64,000 nt of DNA from Geothrix fuzhouensis (GCF_024609325.1 NZ_JANHMQ010000001.1:310001-374000); one strand, 5' to 3'; positions 41,115 to 50,928 are shown, numbered from the stretch's first letter. Program-made: numbers and translations. The notes: generated by a model from the letters alone, not told the origin.

Positions 41115-42296
41115 CTATCGCACCGTCTCCCGCGCGATCATCAATTCCTCGTTGGTAGGCACCACCGTGACCACCACGCGGGAATCCGGGGTGCTGATGA
41201 TGCGCTCGCCAGTGCCGTGCTCGTTGGCCTCGGGATCCAGCTTCACGCCCAGGAACCCCAGCTTGCTGCAGACCTTCGCACGAACGTAGGTGCTGTGCGT
41301 GCCGATACCGGCGGTGAAGGTGATGGCATCCACGCCGTCCAGGACGGTGGCGTAGGAACCAATGAACTGGCGCACGTTGTAGGTCAGCAGGTCCCGGGCC
41401 AGTCGGGCCCGGTCGTTGCCGCTGTCGGCGGCCAGCTCGATCTCGCGGAAGTCAGAGGACACGCCAGAAATGCCCAGCAAGCCCGATTTTTTGTTCAACA
41501 GGTCCGTGATGGCCGCGTAATCCAGGTGCTCCTGCTCCATGAGCATCTCCACCACACTGGGGTCGATGGTGCCGCAGCGGGTGCCCATGATGACGCCCTG
41601 GAGCGGCGTCATGCCCATGCTGGTGTCCATGCTCTTGCCCTGACCCACGGCGCAGATGCTGGTGCCGTTCCCGATGTGGCAGGTGATCACCTTCAGGGAC
41701 CGGAGGGGCCGGCAGAGCAGGATGGCCGTGCGGGCGGCCACGAAGGCATGGCTGGTGCCATGGAACCCATAGCGGCGGATGCCGTACTTTTGGCTCAGTT
41801 CGTAGGGAATGCCATAGGTGCGGGCGTGGTCAGGGATGTTGTGGTGGAAGGCGGTGTCGAAGACTGCCACATGGGGCACATCGGGAAACGTCTCCCGAGC
41901 GACCCGGATGCCCAGGGCGTTGGCTGGGTTGTGGAGGGGCGCATAGATGGCGAAGGCTTCGATATCCTGAAGCACCTCGTCTGTCACCAGCACCGAATCA
42001 CCGTACTTGGGGCCGCCATGGACCACCCGATGGCCCACGGCGTGGACGGGCGTGTCATGCAGCACGTTGGAGTGGAGGCGCTCAAGAATCGCCTCCAAGG
42101 CCTCCCGATGGGTGGGGACGGGAAAGGTCTCCTTCTTCTTCTCACCGAGGATGGTGCAGGTGAGGATGCCGTCGGCTAGGCCGATGCGTTCCGCGATGCC
42201 CTCGGCGATCGACGCCTCGTTCACCATGTCGAAGAGATTGAACTTCAGGCTCGAAGAGCCAGCATTCAAAACGAGAACAAACACAGAGTCCCCCAT
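41115..42296 (-). CDS. ackA: Acetate kinase
   Basis: A 393-aa cytosolic ASKHA-fold kinase interconverting acetyl phosphate and acetate with ATP. FVLVLNAGSSSLKFNLFD is the first phosphate-binding motif; HRVVHGGPKYGDSVLV, VAVFDTAFH, GFHGTSHAFV, HIGNGTSICAV and FTAGIGTHST follow in the expected order. Length is typical. No phosphotransacetylase gene is adjacent. A palindrome lies 56 bp upstream of the start. Confidence 0.97.
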   Translation of the reverse strand: MGDSVFVLVLNAGSSSLKFNLFDMVNEASIAEGIAERIGLADGILTCTILGEKKKETFPVPTHREALEAILERLHSNVLHDTPVHAVGHRVVHGGPKYGDSVLVTDEVLQDIEAFAIYAPLHNPANALGIRVARETFPDVPHVAVFDTAFHHNIPDHARTYGIPYELSQKYGIRRYGFHGTSHAFVAARTAILLCRPLRSLKVITCHIGNGTSICAVGQGKSMDTSMGMTPLQGVIMGTRCGTIDPSVVEMLMEQEHLDYAAITDLLNKKSGLLGISGVSSDFREIELAADSGNDRARLARDLLTYNVRQFIGSYATVLDGVDAITFTAGIGTHSTYVRAKVCSKLGFLGVKLDPEANEHGTGERIISTPDSRVVVTVVPTNEELMIARETVR

Positions 42297-42351
42297 GACA
42301 GGAAAGTCTAGCGTCCAGGGAAAGTGACCGATGACTCATTGTGGATGAATG

Positions 42352-42367
42352 GGTCCCCATGGGGACC
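42352..42367. repeat. 16-bp perfect palindrome upstream of ackA
   Basis: GGTCCCCA and TGGGGACC form a perfect 16-bp palindrome in the 80-bp gap between the E1-alpha stop and the ackA start, both on the minus strand. It could be an operator for ackA or a weak end signal for the E1-alpha gene. Confidence 0.5.
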
Positions 42368-42376
42368 AGAGTTGGC

Positions 42377-43315
42377 TTAGGTCGAGAAAACCCCCACCTC
42401 CAAGGTGGTCGGATCGGGCCAGGGGGCCGCCTCGGCGAGTTCGGCGGCGGCGAGGAGTTCGGCCTCGAGCCGGGTGCGTAAATCCGGAACTGGTGCCCAT
42501 TTCCTGCGCGTGAGCCAGGCTTCGAAGCGGGGCAGGGGATCCTTGGCGGCCCACTGGGCCAGCAGGTCGGGGTCCACGTATCGCTGATCGTCGTGTTCGG
42601 CGTGACCTTTCATGCGGAAGGTCTCGCAGACGAGGAAGACGGGGCCCTTGCCTTCCAGGCAGCGCTGCCGGGCCTGGGCGGTGGCGTCATAGACCGCCGC
42701 GGCGTCATTGCCGTCCACCGTGAGGGTGAAGGCGCCCTGGGACCGCGCGGACATGCGTCCCGCCATCTGGCGATCCGGGGGGGTGGAGAAGGCATAGCCA
42801 TTGGATTCGCCCACGACGATCAGGGGGAGCTGCTGGACCACGGCGAAGTTGAGTCCTTCATAGAACGCCCCGGTGGAGCTGCCGCCATCGCCGATCCAGG
42901 TCATCGCCACCCGCCGCTCGCCCTTCTGGCGGAAGCTGAGGGCCACGCCCGCCATCACGGGGATGAGGGCGCCGAGCATGGAGGTGGGCGCCAGAATGCC
43001 GCGCGCCACCGAGCCGAAGTGGTTGTTGTGTTCCCGGCCTCCCGTGGGGCTGGTGGCGCGGCCCAGGTACTGAAGAAAGATCTCAAGCGGGGTGGCGCCC
43101 CGGACGAACATGGAGCCCAGGTTGCGGATCATCGGCGCGATCACATCATCCGGCCCCAGCGCCATGGCCGTGGCGCAGGCGGTGGCCTCCTGACCCAGGC
43201 TACGGTAGATGCTGCCGAGGGTCTTGCCCTGGCGGAACAGCTTCACCAGCCGCTCTTCCGTCAGGCGGGTGAGCAGCATGGCCTCGTGAAGGCGGAGGGC
43301 GGTGTCCCGGTCCAT
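42377..43315 (-). CDS. Thiamine-diphosphate-dependent dehydrogenase E1 component, alpha subunit
   Basis: A 312-aa subunit resembling the alpha chain of pyruvate, acetoin or branched-chain 2-oxoacid dehydrogenase. The ThDP/Mg motif starts IGDGGSSTGAFYEGLNFA (GDG at 142-144) and ends near ESNGYAFSTP; GREHNNHFGS and TFRMKGHAEHDDQRY are further alpha-chain hallmarks. It needs a beta subunit and usually an E2, but neither is nearby. Start codons of this gene and the divergent GNAT gene are only 17 bp apart. Confidence 0.92.
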   Translation of the reverse strand: MDRDTALRLHEAMLLTRLTEERLVKLFRQGKTLGSIYRSLGQEATACATAMALGPDDVIAPMIRNLGSMFVRGATPLEIFLQYLGRATSPTGGREHNNHFGSVARGILAPTSMLGALIPVMAGVALSFRQKGERRVAMTWIGDGGSSTGAFYEGLNFAVVQQLPLIVVGESNGYAFSTPPDRQMAGRMSARSQGAFTLTVDGNDAAAVYDATAQARQRCLEGKGPVFLVCETFRMKGHAEHDDQRYVDPDLLAQWAAKDPLPRFEAWLTRRKWAPVPDLRTRLEAELLAAAELAEAAPWPDPTTLEVGVFST

Positions 43316-43332
43316 CCGGTTAGCATAGACCC

Positions 43333-43815
43333 ATGCTGAGCCTCCGTCCCGCCGTCCCCGCCGATGCCCCGCTGATCCTGCAGTACATCCGCGAACTGGC
43401 GGCCTACGAGCGCGAGCCGGAGGCGGCCGTCGCCACCGAGGCGGACCTCCAGCGCCACGCCTTCTCGGACCACCCCCTGGTGAAGGTGACCATGGCGGAA
43501 TGGGATGGCCGGGCGGCGGGCTTCGCCCTCTGGTTCCTGAACTTCAGCACCTGGGAAGGCAAGCCCGGCATCTACCTCGAGGATCTGTTCGTGCGCCCAG
43601 CCTTCCGGGGCAAAGGCATCGGCCAGGCCCTGCTCCGGCACCTGGCCGCCCTGGCAGTGAAGGAGGGCTGGACCCGCTTCGTGTGGCAGGTGCTGGACTG
43701 GAACACCCCGGCCATCGAGTTCTATGAGGCCCACGGCGCCAAGGTGATGCGGCCCTGGCTCACCTGCCGGGTGGAAGGCGAGGCGCTGGCGAAACTCGCT
43801 GGAGGCGTGGACTGA
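43333..43815 (+). CDS. GNAT-family N-acetyltransferase (diamine acetyltransferase-like)
   Basis: A 160-aa acetyl-CoA-dependent acetyltransferase. The N-terminus LRPAVPADAPLILQYIRELA and the segment YLEDLFVRPAFRGKGIGQALLRHLA match the spermidine/spermine acetyltransferase-like subgroup; FRGKGIGQALL is the acetyl-CoA pyrophosphate loop, and WNTPAIEFYEAHGA is the final motif. The actual acceptor is unknown. Its stop overlaps the start of the CCA-adding enzyme gene. Confidence 0.9.
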   Translation: MLSLRPAVPADAPLILQYIRELAAYEREPEAAVATEADLQRHAFSDHPLVKVTMAEWDGRAAGFALWFLNFSTWEGKPGIYLEDLFVRPAFRGKGIGQALLRHLAALAVKEGWTRFVWQVLDWNTPAIEFYEAHGAKVMRPWLTCRVEGEALAKLAGGVD

Positions 43816-45161
43816 TGTGGGCCCCGCTGCTCCGCCTCCAGGCGGCCCTGGGGCCCGAGGCTGAGCTGGTGGTAGTCGGCGGCGCCGTCCGGGATGAACT
43901 GCTGGGACGCCCCCACGCGGACTGGGACCTGGCCACGAAGCTGATGCCCCGAGCCGTGATGGACCGGGCGCGGGTCGCGGGGCTGAAGTCGATCCCCACA
44001 GGCCTCCAGCACGGCACCGTGACGGTGATCCTGGAGGACCGGCCCATCGAGATCACCACCTTCCGCAGTGACGGGGACTACCTGGATGGGCGGCATCCCG
44101 AATCGGTGCGGTTGGGCGTCAGCCTGGAGGAGGATCTGTCCCGCCGGGACTTCACCATCAACGCCATGGCCCTTCCCGTGGGTGGTGGCGACCTGGTGGA
44201 TCCCTTTGGCGGCCGTGCGGACCTGGAGGCCCGGATCCTCAGGGCCGTAGGTGACCCCCTGCGCCGCTTCGCGGAAGATGGCCTTCGCACCCTGCGGGCC
44301 TGCCGCTTCGCGGCCCAGCTGGGTTTCGAGGTGGAGGCTGACACCCTGGCAGCCATCCCCGAACGGCTGGAGGTGGCCCGGAAGGTGGCCGCGGAGCGGG
44401 TCCTCACGGAGCTGACGAAGCTGCTCTGCGGCGCTGAACCCAAGCAGGGCCTGGACCTCTTGGCCCAGACCGGCCTGCTGGACCTCTGGTTGCCGGAGCT
44501 GCGTCCCATGATCGGCTGCGGGCAGAACCGGCACCATCGCTGGGACGTGTGGCGCCATACCCTTGAGGTCGTGCGCTGGGCGCCGGCCGAGCCGGGGCTC
44601 CGCTGGGCGGCCCTGCTGCATGACGCCGGCAAGCCTGGGGCCAAGGGTCTGGGAACGGACGGCGAGGTGACCTTCCATGGCCACGAAGCTCAGTCCCTGG
44701 CGATCGCGACGATCATCTTGGAGCGGCTCAAGGCGGCCCATGCGCTTCGCGGCGAGGTCCTGGCCCTGGTTCGCCACCACGGCACTCATCCGGCGGCGGC
44801 GTGGAGCGATGCGGCATGCCGCCGATTCCTCCGCCGCCTCGGCGAGGATGGGTTGGATCTGGCGCGCTGGGCGGCCTTCCGTCTGGCGGACCAGCGCGCC
44901 AAAGGGTTGGAGGTCGAGGCCCGGGAGCGGGAGCATGCCGCGATCCTGGCCCGGTTGGAGTCCGTGCTGGCCGCGGCGCCGCCCCTGGCCGTGAAGGCCC
45001 TGGCCCTGGATGGCGCGGCGCTGATGGCGCTGGCCGGGCGCGGGGGTGGCCCCTGGCTGGGCAAGCTTCAGCGCGACTTGCTGGAGGTGGTGATCGAGGA
45101 TCCTTCCCTCAACACACCCGAAGCCCTGGCTGACCTGGCCAAACAGAGGCTTCCAAGCTAG
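43815..45161 (+). CDS. CCA tRNA nucleotidyltransferase / poly(A) polymerase family with HD domain
   Basis: A 448-aa class II nucleotidyltransferase. The head domain has [11 protein letters not shown] and the catalytic DxD pair Asp36/Asp38 in [20 protein letters not shown] and [18 protein letters not shown] are the nucleotide-recognition motifs. The C-terminal third holds an HD phosphohydrolase domain ([10 protein letters not shown]). This HD-bearing layout is seen in CCA-adding enzymes of several phyla. It adds or repairs the CCA end of tRNA; pure poly(A) polymerase cannot be excluded. It is convergent with ispF with a four-base overlap. Confidence 0.92.
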   Translation: MWAPLLRLQAALGPEAELVVVGGAVRDELLGRPHADWDLATKLMPRAVMDRARVAGLKSIPTGLQHGTVTVILEDRPIEITTFRSDGDYLDGRHPESVRLGVSLEEDLSRRDFTINAMALPVGGGDLVDPFGGRADLEARILRAVGDPLRRFAEDGLRTLRACRFAAQLGFEVEADTLAAIPERLEVARKVAAERVLTELTKLLCGAEPKQGLDLLAQTGLLDLWLPELRPMIGCGQNRHHRWDVWRHTLEVVRWAPAEPGLRWAALLHDAGKPGAKGLGTDGEVTFHGHEAQSLAIATIILERLKAAHALRGEVLALVRHHGTHPAAAWSDAACRRFLRRLGEDGLDLARWAAFRLADQRAKGLEVEAREREHAAILARLESVLAAAPPLAVKALALDGAALMALAGRGGGPWLGKLQRDLLEVVIEDPSLNTPEALADLAKQRLPS

Positions 45162-45649
45162 ATCCGCTCGATCAGCACCACCGCCTGGGCGGCCAGGCCC
45201 TCGCCGCGGCCGGTGAAGCCCAGCTTCTCGGTGGTGGTGGCCTTCACGTTCAAGGCCTCGGGGTGGAGGCCCAGGAGCGGGGCGATGCGCTCGCGCATGT
45301 GCTGGCGGTGGGGGCCGATCTTCGGCTGTTCGCCGATGAGGCAGACATCAGCGTTCACGACCCGATACCCACGTTCGGCAAGATCGCCCAGCACCCGTTC
45401 GAGCAGGACTGCAGAATCGGCGCCCCGGTAGGCAGGATCCGTATCTGGGAAGTGCTGGCCGATGTCGCCCAGTCCCGCGGCGCCCAGCAGGGCGTCCATG
45501 AGGGCGTGCAGCATGACGTCCGCATCGCTGTGGCCAACCAGGCCCCGGTCGTGCGGGATGGGGCAGCCCATGAGGATCAGCGGACGACCCTCTTCCGGCG
45601 TCGCGAAGCGATGGACATCGAATCCCAGGCCGGTGCGGAAGGAGGTCAT
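45158..45649 (-). CDS. ispF: 2-C-methyl-D-erythritol 2,4-cyclodiphosphate synthase
   Basis: A 163-aa trimeric zinc enzyme of the MEP isoprenoid pathway. [11 protein letters not shown] gives the zinc ligands Asp11 and His13; [33 protein letters not shown] and the C-terminal [18 protein letters not shown] are diagnostic. Length is standard. Its start overlaps the upstream histidine kinase stop by four bases; ispD is not next to it. Confidence 0.97.
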   Translation of the reverse strand: MTSFRTGLGFDVHRFATPEEGRPLILMGCPIPHDRGLVGHSDADVMLHALMDALLGAAGLGDIGQHFPDTDPAYRGADSAVLLERVLGDLAERGYRVVNADVCLIGEQPKIGPHRQHMRERIAPLLGLHPEALNVKATTTEKLGFTGRGEGLAAQAVVLIERI

Positions 45650-47172
45650 ACCCGTTCAGCTCCCAGGTTGCGGTGTTCGCCGGTGGACTCCTCCGAAACC
45701 TTGATCGCCCCGGTGATGGGGTGATCGGGGAGGAGGATGATCACCTCGGTCCCCTCGCCCTCCTCGCTGATGAACTCCAGGGTGCCGCCGTGCTCCTCGA
45801 CGATCTTCTTCACCGTGGCCATGCCGAGGCCCGTCCCCCGCTTCTTCCCGTAGCTGAAGAAGGGCTCGAAGATGCGCTTGACCACGCGCTTGGGGATCCC
45901 CCGGCCCTGGTCCTTCACGCGGATCTGCACCCCGCCAGTAACCTGGATCCAGCTCACCACCACTTCGCCGCTGATGCCGACGGTGGCGTCCAGGGCATTG
46001 GCCAGCAGGTTCTCCATCACCCGGGTGAAGCGACCCGGATCCAGCTTGATCAGGCAGGACTGTCCTTCGGCCCGGAGGGCCACGCCCATTTCGGCCGCCC
46101 TCGGCACCAGCGGCTCGATGATGGCCTCGAGGAAGGCGCGTAGGTCGACTGTCTCCCGGCGGGGTTCGCGTACTTTGGCGAAATCCAGCACATCCTGGCT
46201 GAGGTGGGTGAGGCGGTCGACGCATTCCAGGATCTTGCGGGAATGGTGGCGGACCTTGCTGTCTTCGGTGGATAGCTCAAGCAGATCAGCGTGGCCTCGG
46301 AGTACGAACAGCCCGTTCTTGAAGTCGTGGACGATGGAACTGGCCACCTGGCCCACCGTGGCGAGCACGTGGCTGCGCAGGTTCTCCTCGGACAGTCGGG
46401 CCCGCTCGATGGCGATGGCGCACAGCGAAACGATGGCTTCGAAGGTCGGCCGATCGGGAGGCTCGATGATGGGACGGCGGCTGTCCAGGTAGACCACGCC
46501 GATGCGCCGGCCCTGGAGCAGCAGCGGCAGGCAGAGGATGGTCTTCAGTTCGAGCCGCTGGATCGAGTGCTGGCTGAGCAATTGGCCATCTTCGGACACG
46601 TTCAGGATCCAGATGGGGTCTCCGGTTTCGAAGACCTTGTGGACGCTGGACATCGACAGCTGGATCTGACCTTCCAGCTGCTGGCCGAGGTTGCGCTGGA
46701 CCCGGCACGCCAGCTCGCTGTCCTCCAGGAGCATGAGGAAGCCCCGATCCGTCCCCGAGATGCTGAGCAGGCGGTCCAAAGTCTGTTCGAGCATGTCCTC
46801 CAGGTCCACTTCCTGGGCCAGGAGCTGGGCCGCCTCGAGAATGGCCTGAAGGTGAATCTCCGAGCTGCTGTGGTCCGTGCGAACCAGGGTCAGGGTGTAG
46901 GCGCCGTCCGCGAGACGCAAGGAGGTCCCAGGCTCCCAGGCCGCGCGGTCCAGCGGTTTCTCGTTATAGAAACTGCCATGCGTGGTGTGTAGATCCTCGG
47001 CCCACCAGGTATCGTTCTGCAACTCCAGCCGGAGGTGGTTGCGGCTGATCATGTTGTCGGACAGCACCACATCACAGAGGCTCTGCCGGCCCACCGTGAC
47101 GGAGCGGTTGATCGGCACCGTTCGCTCGAACCCGTGCCGATCTCGGATCAGGAGTTGGTAGCGCTGGGCCAC
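45646..47172 (-). CDS. FHA-GAF sensor histidine kinase
   Basis: A 508-aa soluble histidine kinase with no membrane segments. Residues about 20-95 are an FHA domain ([20 protein letters not shown], then RNHLRLE), which would bind a phosphothreonine partner. Residues about 110-260 are a GAF sensor domain. The H-box has His282 in [11 protein letters not shown], and the ATPase domain shows [16 protein letters not shown] and [12 protein letters not shown]. The start is GTG at 47172 with GGGAGA upstream. No response regulator is adjacent. Its overlap with ispF suggests shared transcription without an obvious functional link. Confidence 0.92.
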   Translation of the reverse strand: MAQRYQLLIRDRHGFERTVPINRSVTVGRQSLCDVVLSDNMISRNHLRLELQNDTWWAEDLHTTHGSFYNEKPLDRAAWEPGTSLRLADGAYTLTLVRTDHSSSEIHLQAILEAAQLLAQEVDLEDMLEQTLDRLLSISGTDRGFLMLLEDSELACRVQRNLGQQLEGQIQLSMSSVHKVFETGDPIWILNVSEDGQLLSQHSIQRLELKTILCLPLLLQGRRIGVVYLDSRRPIIEPPDRPTFEAIVSLCAIAIERARLSEENLRSHVLATVGQVASSIVHDFKNGLFVLRGHADLLELSTEDSKVRHHSRKILECVDRLTHLSQDVLDFAKVREPRRETVDLRAFLEAIIEPLVPRAAEMGVALRAEGQSCLIKLDPGRFTRVMENLLANALDATVGISGEVVVSWIQVTGGVQIRVKDQGRGIPKRVVKRIFEPFFSYGKKRGTGLGMATVKKIVEEHGGTLEFISEEGEGTEVIILLPDHPITGAIKVSEESTGEHRNLGAERV

Positions 47173-47289
47173 GGCATCTCCCGGTAGGCGTCAGGGGGGA
47201 GGGAAGAGGGATAGACAGTGAACTGCGATTCCAAGATTATCCGGCCATCGGCTGGACACAAGTGGAAGTCCCATGAGGGAATAGAGGTC

Positions 47290-48303
47290 ATGCACCGGCA
47301 CCCTGACCTCGACCCCTCCACCAACCTGGAGGACCCCATTGAATATTCGCTGAGGCCGCAGCGGCTCCAGGAATATATCGGCCAGGCCAAGGTGAAGGCC
47401 CGGTTAGAGATCGCCCTGCAGGCGGCTACGAAACGGGGCGATGTGCTCGATCACGTCCTTCTCTTCGGCCCTCCGGGACTGGGCAAAACCACCCTCGCGC
47501 ATGTGCTCGCCAACGAAATGGGCGCGCCCTGCAAGGTGATCCAGGCTCCGGCCCTGGAGAAAAAGGGCGACCTGGCGGCTATCCTCACGAACCTGGAATC
47601 CGGCGAATTCCTCTTCATCGACGAGATCCACCGCCTGTCGGCGCCCATCGAAGAGATGCTGTATTCGGCCATGGAGGACCGGAAACTCGACATCCTCATC
47701 GGCCAGGGGCCCAGTGCCCAGACGCTGAAGGTGGACCTCCGACCCTTCACGCTCGTGGGCGCCACCACCCGGGCCGGTCTCATCTCGAAACCCCTGCATG
47801 ACCGCTTCGGCCTGGTCCACCGTCTCGAGTTCTACACCCGTGCGGACCTGGCCATCATCGCCCGGCGGTCGGCGGATCTGCTGGGGATCCACCTCGCCAC
47901 CGAGGGCTCCGAGGCCATCGCCCGCCGGAGCCGGGGTACGCCACGCATCTGCAATCGCCTGCTCCGGCGCTGCCGGGATTATGCGGAGGTCAAGGGGGAC
48001 GGGACCATCACCATGGAATCTGCCGAGGCCTGCCTCAAGCTCCATGAAGTCGATGACCTGGGCCTGGATGGCCTGGATCGGGACTACCTCCAGGCCATCT
48101 GCCACAAGCACCGGGGGGGGCCTGTGGGCCTGCGAACCCTGGCCGCAGCTCTCGGCGAGGACGAGGGGGCGCTCGAAGACCTGGTCGAACCCTACCTCAT
48201 GCAGGTGGGTTTCCTGGATCGCACGCCGCAGGGCCGGAAAGCCACCGATGCGGCGTACGCCTACCTGGGAGTGAAGTCCGATCCCGGGCCGCTGTTCCGC
48301 TGA
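47290..48303 (+). CDS. ruvB: Holliday junction branch-migration helicase RuvB
   Basis: A 337-aa AAA+ motor that drives branch migration with RuvA. Walker A is GPPGLGKTT (60-68), Walker B is FLFIDEIHRLS, sensor 1 is LVGATTRAGLIS, and the C-terminal winged helix contains GGPVGLRTLAAALGE and PYLMQVGFLDRTPQGR. The ATG at 47290 follows GAGG at 47284 and gives the usual N-terminus; an ATG at 47218 would add 24 residues without family support. ruvA and ruvC are not in the window. Confidence 0.97.
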   Translation: MHRHPDLDPSTNLEDPIEYSLRPQRLQEYIGQAKVKARLEIALQAATKRGDVLDHVLLFGPPGLGKTTLAHVLANEMGAPCKVIQAPALEKKGDLAAILTNLESGEFLFIDEIHRLSAPIEEMLYSAMEDRKLDILIGQGPSAQTLKVDLRPFTLVGATTRAGLISKPLHDRFGLVHRLEFYTRADLAIIARRSADLLGIHLATEGSEAIARRSRGTPRICNRLLRRCRDYAEVKGDGTITMESAEACLKLHEVDDLGLDGLDRDYLQAICHKHRGGPVGLRTLAAALGEDEGALEDLVEPYLMQVGFLDRTPQGRKATDAAYAYLGVKSDPGPLFR

Positions 48304-48765
48304 TCAGAACTTGGTGTCAAGCGTATCGATGGGCTTCTGACCCGAGTGGGAGAGGGCGAGGGTGCCGCCTTTGGCAGTGCCAATGGTGTCCACGTTGCGG
48401 GTCTGGTCCCGACGGACACAGACGCCCTGGAGGGTGCCGCCTTCGTCCACGACGAGGGAGCCGACCTCCACGTCCCCTTCCACATAGCCGGTGCCGTGGA
48501 TTTCGAGGCATTCAGTGATCTTCATGGTTCCCTCGGCCCGGCCGGTCACCACCAGATGCTTGGCGTAAATGGTGCCTTTCACAAGGCCGCCAGGGGCGAT
48601 GGAGATCTCGCCAGTGGAATGGATGATGCCTTCAACACTGCCTTCGATGCGGAGGCTCTGGGACCCGGTCTGAATCTCCCCCGTGAGCATCACATCCTTG
48701 CCCAGCAGGGAGTGGATCGCCGGGGCGGAATCGGGTTTGGATTTGTTATTGCGGAACACGGCCAT
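48304..48765 (-). CDS. Bactofilin
   Basis: A 153-aa polymerizing cytoskeletal protein. The central domain (about 20-125) has the short repetitive beta-helix pattern of bactofilins: LTGEIQTGSQSLRIEGSVEG, GLVKGTIYAKHLVVTGRAEG and TGYVEGDVEVGSLVVDEGG. N- and C-termini are short and disordered. The gene follows an M23 peptidase gene by 18 bp on the same strand, an association seen in other bacteria, where bactofilins place peptidoglycan-modifying enzymes. It is convergent with ruvB. Confidence 0.93.
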   Translation of the reverse strand: MAVFRNNKSKPDSAPAIHSLLGKDVMLTGEIQTGSQSLRIEGSVEGIIHSTGEISIAPGGLVKGTIYAKHLVVTGRAEGTMKITECLEIHGTGYVEGDVEVGSLVVDEGGTLQGVCVRRDQTRNVDTIGTAKGGTLALSHSGQKPIDTLDTKF

Positions 48766-48783
48766 GGTGCACTCCTTCGCGGA

Positions 48784-49761
48784 TCAGAACGACTTGCCCA
48801 GCGTCCGGACCCATTGACGCTGGAGACGGAGGTAAGGCTGTGGATTTGTAGGTTTTCCGTTCAGCCGGACTTCGTAATGGAGATGAACGCCGGTGGCGTT
48901 CCCCGAGCGCCCCATGCTCCCCAGGATATCGCCCCGGGAAACCTTCTGTCCGGCTTTGACGTTCACATGATTCATGTGGGCGTACAAGGTTTCCTGCTCG
49001 TTGTTGTGCCGCACCCGGACACCCCAACCGTAGCGGTCCATCCATCCCGCCTCCTCTACTTCGCCATCGGCCGTGACCTGGATTGGCGTGTCGAGCGCGT
49101 TGCTGATGTCGATACCCGTGTGGTAGCCCAACAACCCGTCACCAGCTTCGTTGGTGCGGGAGAAGGGGTTGACCCTGACCCCGAATCCTGAACTGAGATA
49201 GCCGGCCGTGGGTGGAATGGAGGGCGTGTGCGCCCAGGCGCGGAGCACGGGTTCCATGCGGGCCCGGACCACGGCCGCCTGCTTGGCCGTGTAATCCAGA
49301 TCCCGCTTAAGGCGGGACAATCGTTCCTGGACTCCGGGGGGGACCGGGTCGGGTGTGTGAGCCGCCTGCCCCGGTGGCGCCGGGAGCGGGGCTGCTGCCG
49401 GAGCCTTGGGATCAAGCAATTTCAACAATTCCGTGTGCTGCTGGCGAAGCGTGGCGACTTCCGTCTCCAGGGCTTGAGCCTGGTCCAGGGAGGAGCGGAG
49501 CTGCTCCTGCTGTTCCCTGGTCTCCTGCTGGAGCCGTCCGAAGCTCATGATTTTCTTGGTGGCCCAGAACCCGTAGCCCGATCCGATCATGGCCAGGGCG
49601 GAAAAACCGACCACGAGGCCGATGATCCATAGCATCGTCCGGCGAGTCAGGGACCAGCGGATGGTGCGGTGGCTGAAGACGACCATCACGGTCAGCCACC
49701 CCACGGGATTGGGGCGGCTGGAGCGCACAGCGAGTCGGCGTTCGGGCTGATGAGTGGACAT
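48784..49761 (-). CDS. M23-family peptidoglycan endopeptidase
   Basis: A 325-aa membrane-anchored protein. One membrane segment (about 44-66), a coiled-coil region (about 72-118, LQQETREQQEQLRSSLDQ), a Pro/Ala-rich linker and a second helical stretch precede the LytM/M23 domain (about 190-320). Zinc-site motifs are GYHTGIDIS and HLHYEVRLNG. The domain probably cuts peptide cross-links in the periplasm. It is coupled in position to the bactofilin gene, which points to a role in cell shape. Confidence 0.94.
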   Translation of the reverse strand: MSTHQPERRLAVRSSRPNPVGWLTVMVVFSHRTIRWSLTRRTMLWIIGLVVGFSALAMIGSGYGFWATKKIMSFGRLQQETREQQEQLRSSLDQAQALETEVATLRQQHTELLKLLDPKAPAAAPLPAPPGQAAHTPDPVPPGVQERLSRLKRDLDYTAKQAAVVRARMEPVLRAWAHTPSIPPTAGYLSSGFGVRVNPFSRTNEAGDGLLGYHTGIDISNALDTPIQVTADGEVEEAGWMDRYGWGVRVRHNNEQETLYAHMNHVNVKAGQKVSRGDILGSMGRSGNATGVHLHYEVRLNGKPTNPQPYLRLQRQWVRTLGKSF

Positions 49762-49821
49762 GGCTTCTCAGCATACCTTGGAATCCACGAAGGATCGACT
49801 CGCCTTCTTACAACGAAGGAT

Positions 49822-50844
49822 CTAGATCGGCGCGAGCAGCGAGCGTGAAAGCCACCATTCCAAGGCGTGGCCGAGGAAAAACACGAGTCCAACCAGGCTG
49901 TTCAGGGTGAAGAACGCCTGGTCGATGCGGGACAGATCCCCCCCCCGTACGAGCCACTGCTCACGTGCGAGCATGGTCGCTACGGTTGCCCATCCCGCCC
50001 AGGCTACAAAGTGGCTGCCCATCAGGACATTGAACATGGCCCAGGCCGCCAGAGCCAGGAGGTGCAAGGCGCGGGACAGGGTCAGGGCACCGCTGGTTCC
50101 GAGCCTGACGGGCACGGAATGAAGCCCCTTTTGGTGGTCAAACCCCTGATCCTGGAGGGCGTAGAGGATGTCAAAGCCTGCTGTCCAGGCAAGCACCCCA
50201 CCGGAAAGCCACAGGGCCGGCGCTTCGATTCGCCCGGAGACGGCGATCCAGGCGCCCAGGGGCGCCCCGGAGAGTGAGAGGCCGAGCACCACATGGGACC
50301 AGGAGGTGAAGCGCTTGCAGAGGGAATAGCCCAGGATGATGGCCAGGGCGAGCGGTGACAGGGCCCAGGTCAGGGAACCGAGGGCACCGGCGGCCAGGCC
50401 AAAGAGGACGATGCCTGCACCCATCAGGGCCATGGCGCCGACCCGGGAGACCCGGCCCGCGGGCAGGGCACGGCCGGCCGTTCGGGGATTCTCCGCGTCC
50501 ACGTCCGTGTCCACCAGGCGGTTGAAGGTCATGGCGGCCGTGCGGGCCCCCACCATGGCCGCGAGGATCCACAGGATGGTCCGGAGCGGTGGAATCCCCT
50601 GGGCCGCGCCGAGTGCCCCCAGGAATGCGAAGGGCAGGGCGAAGACCGTGTGCTCGAACTTGATCATGTCGAGCAGTTCCATCAAGTGACTGAAAGAATG
50701 ACTGGATGTATTTGGTGCTGGTTCTTGGCCCGCGTCTGGGCCTCCGGCGGGATCCTTGGCTCCCCCGCTTGGAAGGCCTGCGTCCGTCTCGGAGGGCTCT
50801 GGGGTCTGATTGAGTGGATTTGTCGGGCTGTCCATTGGAGACAT
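49822..50844 (-). CDS. UbiA-family polyprenyltransferase (MqnP/UbiA-like)
   Basis: A 340-aa integral membrane prenyltransferase. The first 50 residues are Pro/Ser/Gly-rich and poorly structured. The UbiA motifs are MTFNRLVDTDVDAENPRT (first Asp-rich motif) and ALQDQGFDHQKGLHSVP (second, DQGFD). Eight or nine membrane segments are visible. It would attach a polyprenyl chain to an aromatic acid in quinone synthesis; the sequence fits both the 4-hydroxybenzoate and the futalosine-pathway (MqnP) groups. No other quinone gene is nearby. It follows kdpE on the same strand after 85 bp. Confidence 0.9.
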   Translation of the reverse strand: MSPMDSPTNPLNQTPEPSETDAGLPSGGAKDPAGGPDAGQEPAPNTSSHSFSHLMELLDMIKFEHTVFALPFAFLGALGAAQGIPPLRTILWILAAMVGARTAAMTFNRLVDTDVDAENPRTAGRALPAGRVSRVGAMALMGAGIVLFGLAAGALGSLTWALSPLALAIILGYSLCKRFTSWSHVVLGLSLSGAPLGAWIAVSGRIEAPALWLSGGVLAWTAGFDILYALQDQGFDHQKGLHSVPVRLGTSGALTLSRALHLLALAAWAMFNVLMGSHFVAWAGWATVATMLAREQWLVRGGDLSRIDQAFFTLNSLVGLVFFLGHALEWWLSRSLLAPI

Positions 50845-50928
50845 GATCCAGCGATTCTGGGTTGATGTCTCGGGTCTGATTCCAAAAGACCAGACCTTGA
50901 AGTGAATCCACGGGTCAGGCCGAACCTT

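Noticed and set aside
43722-44936. 404-codon open frame opposite the CCA-adding enzyme
   Set aside because: Antisense to a gene with clear catalytic motifs; no ribosome site or recognisable domain.
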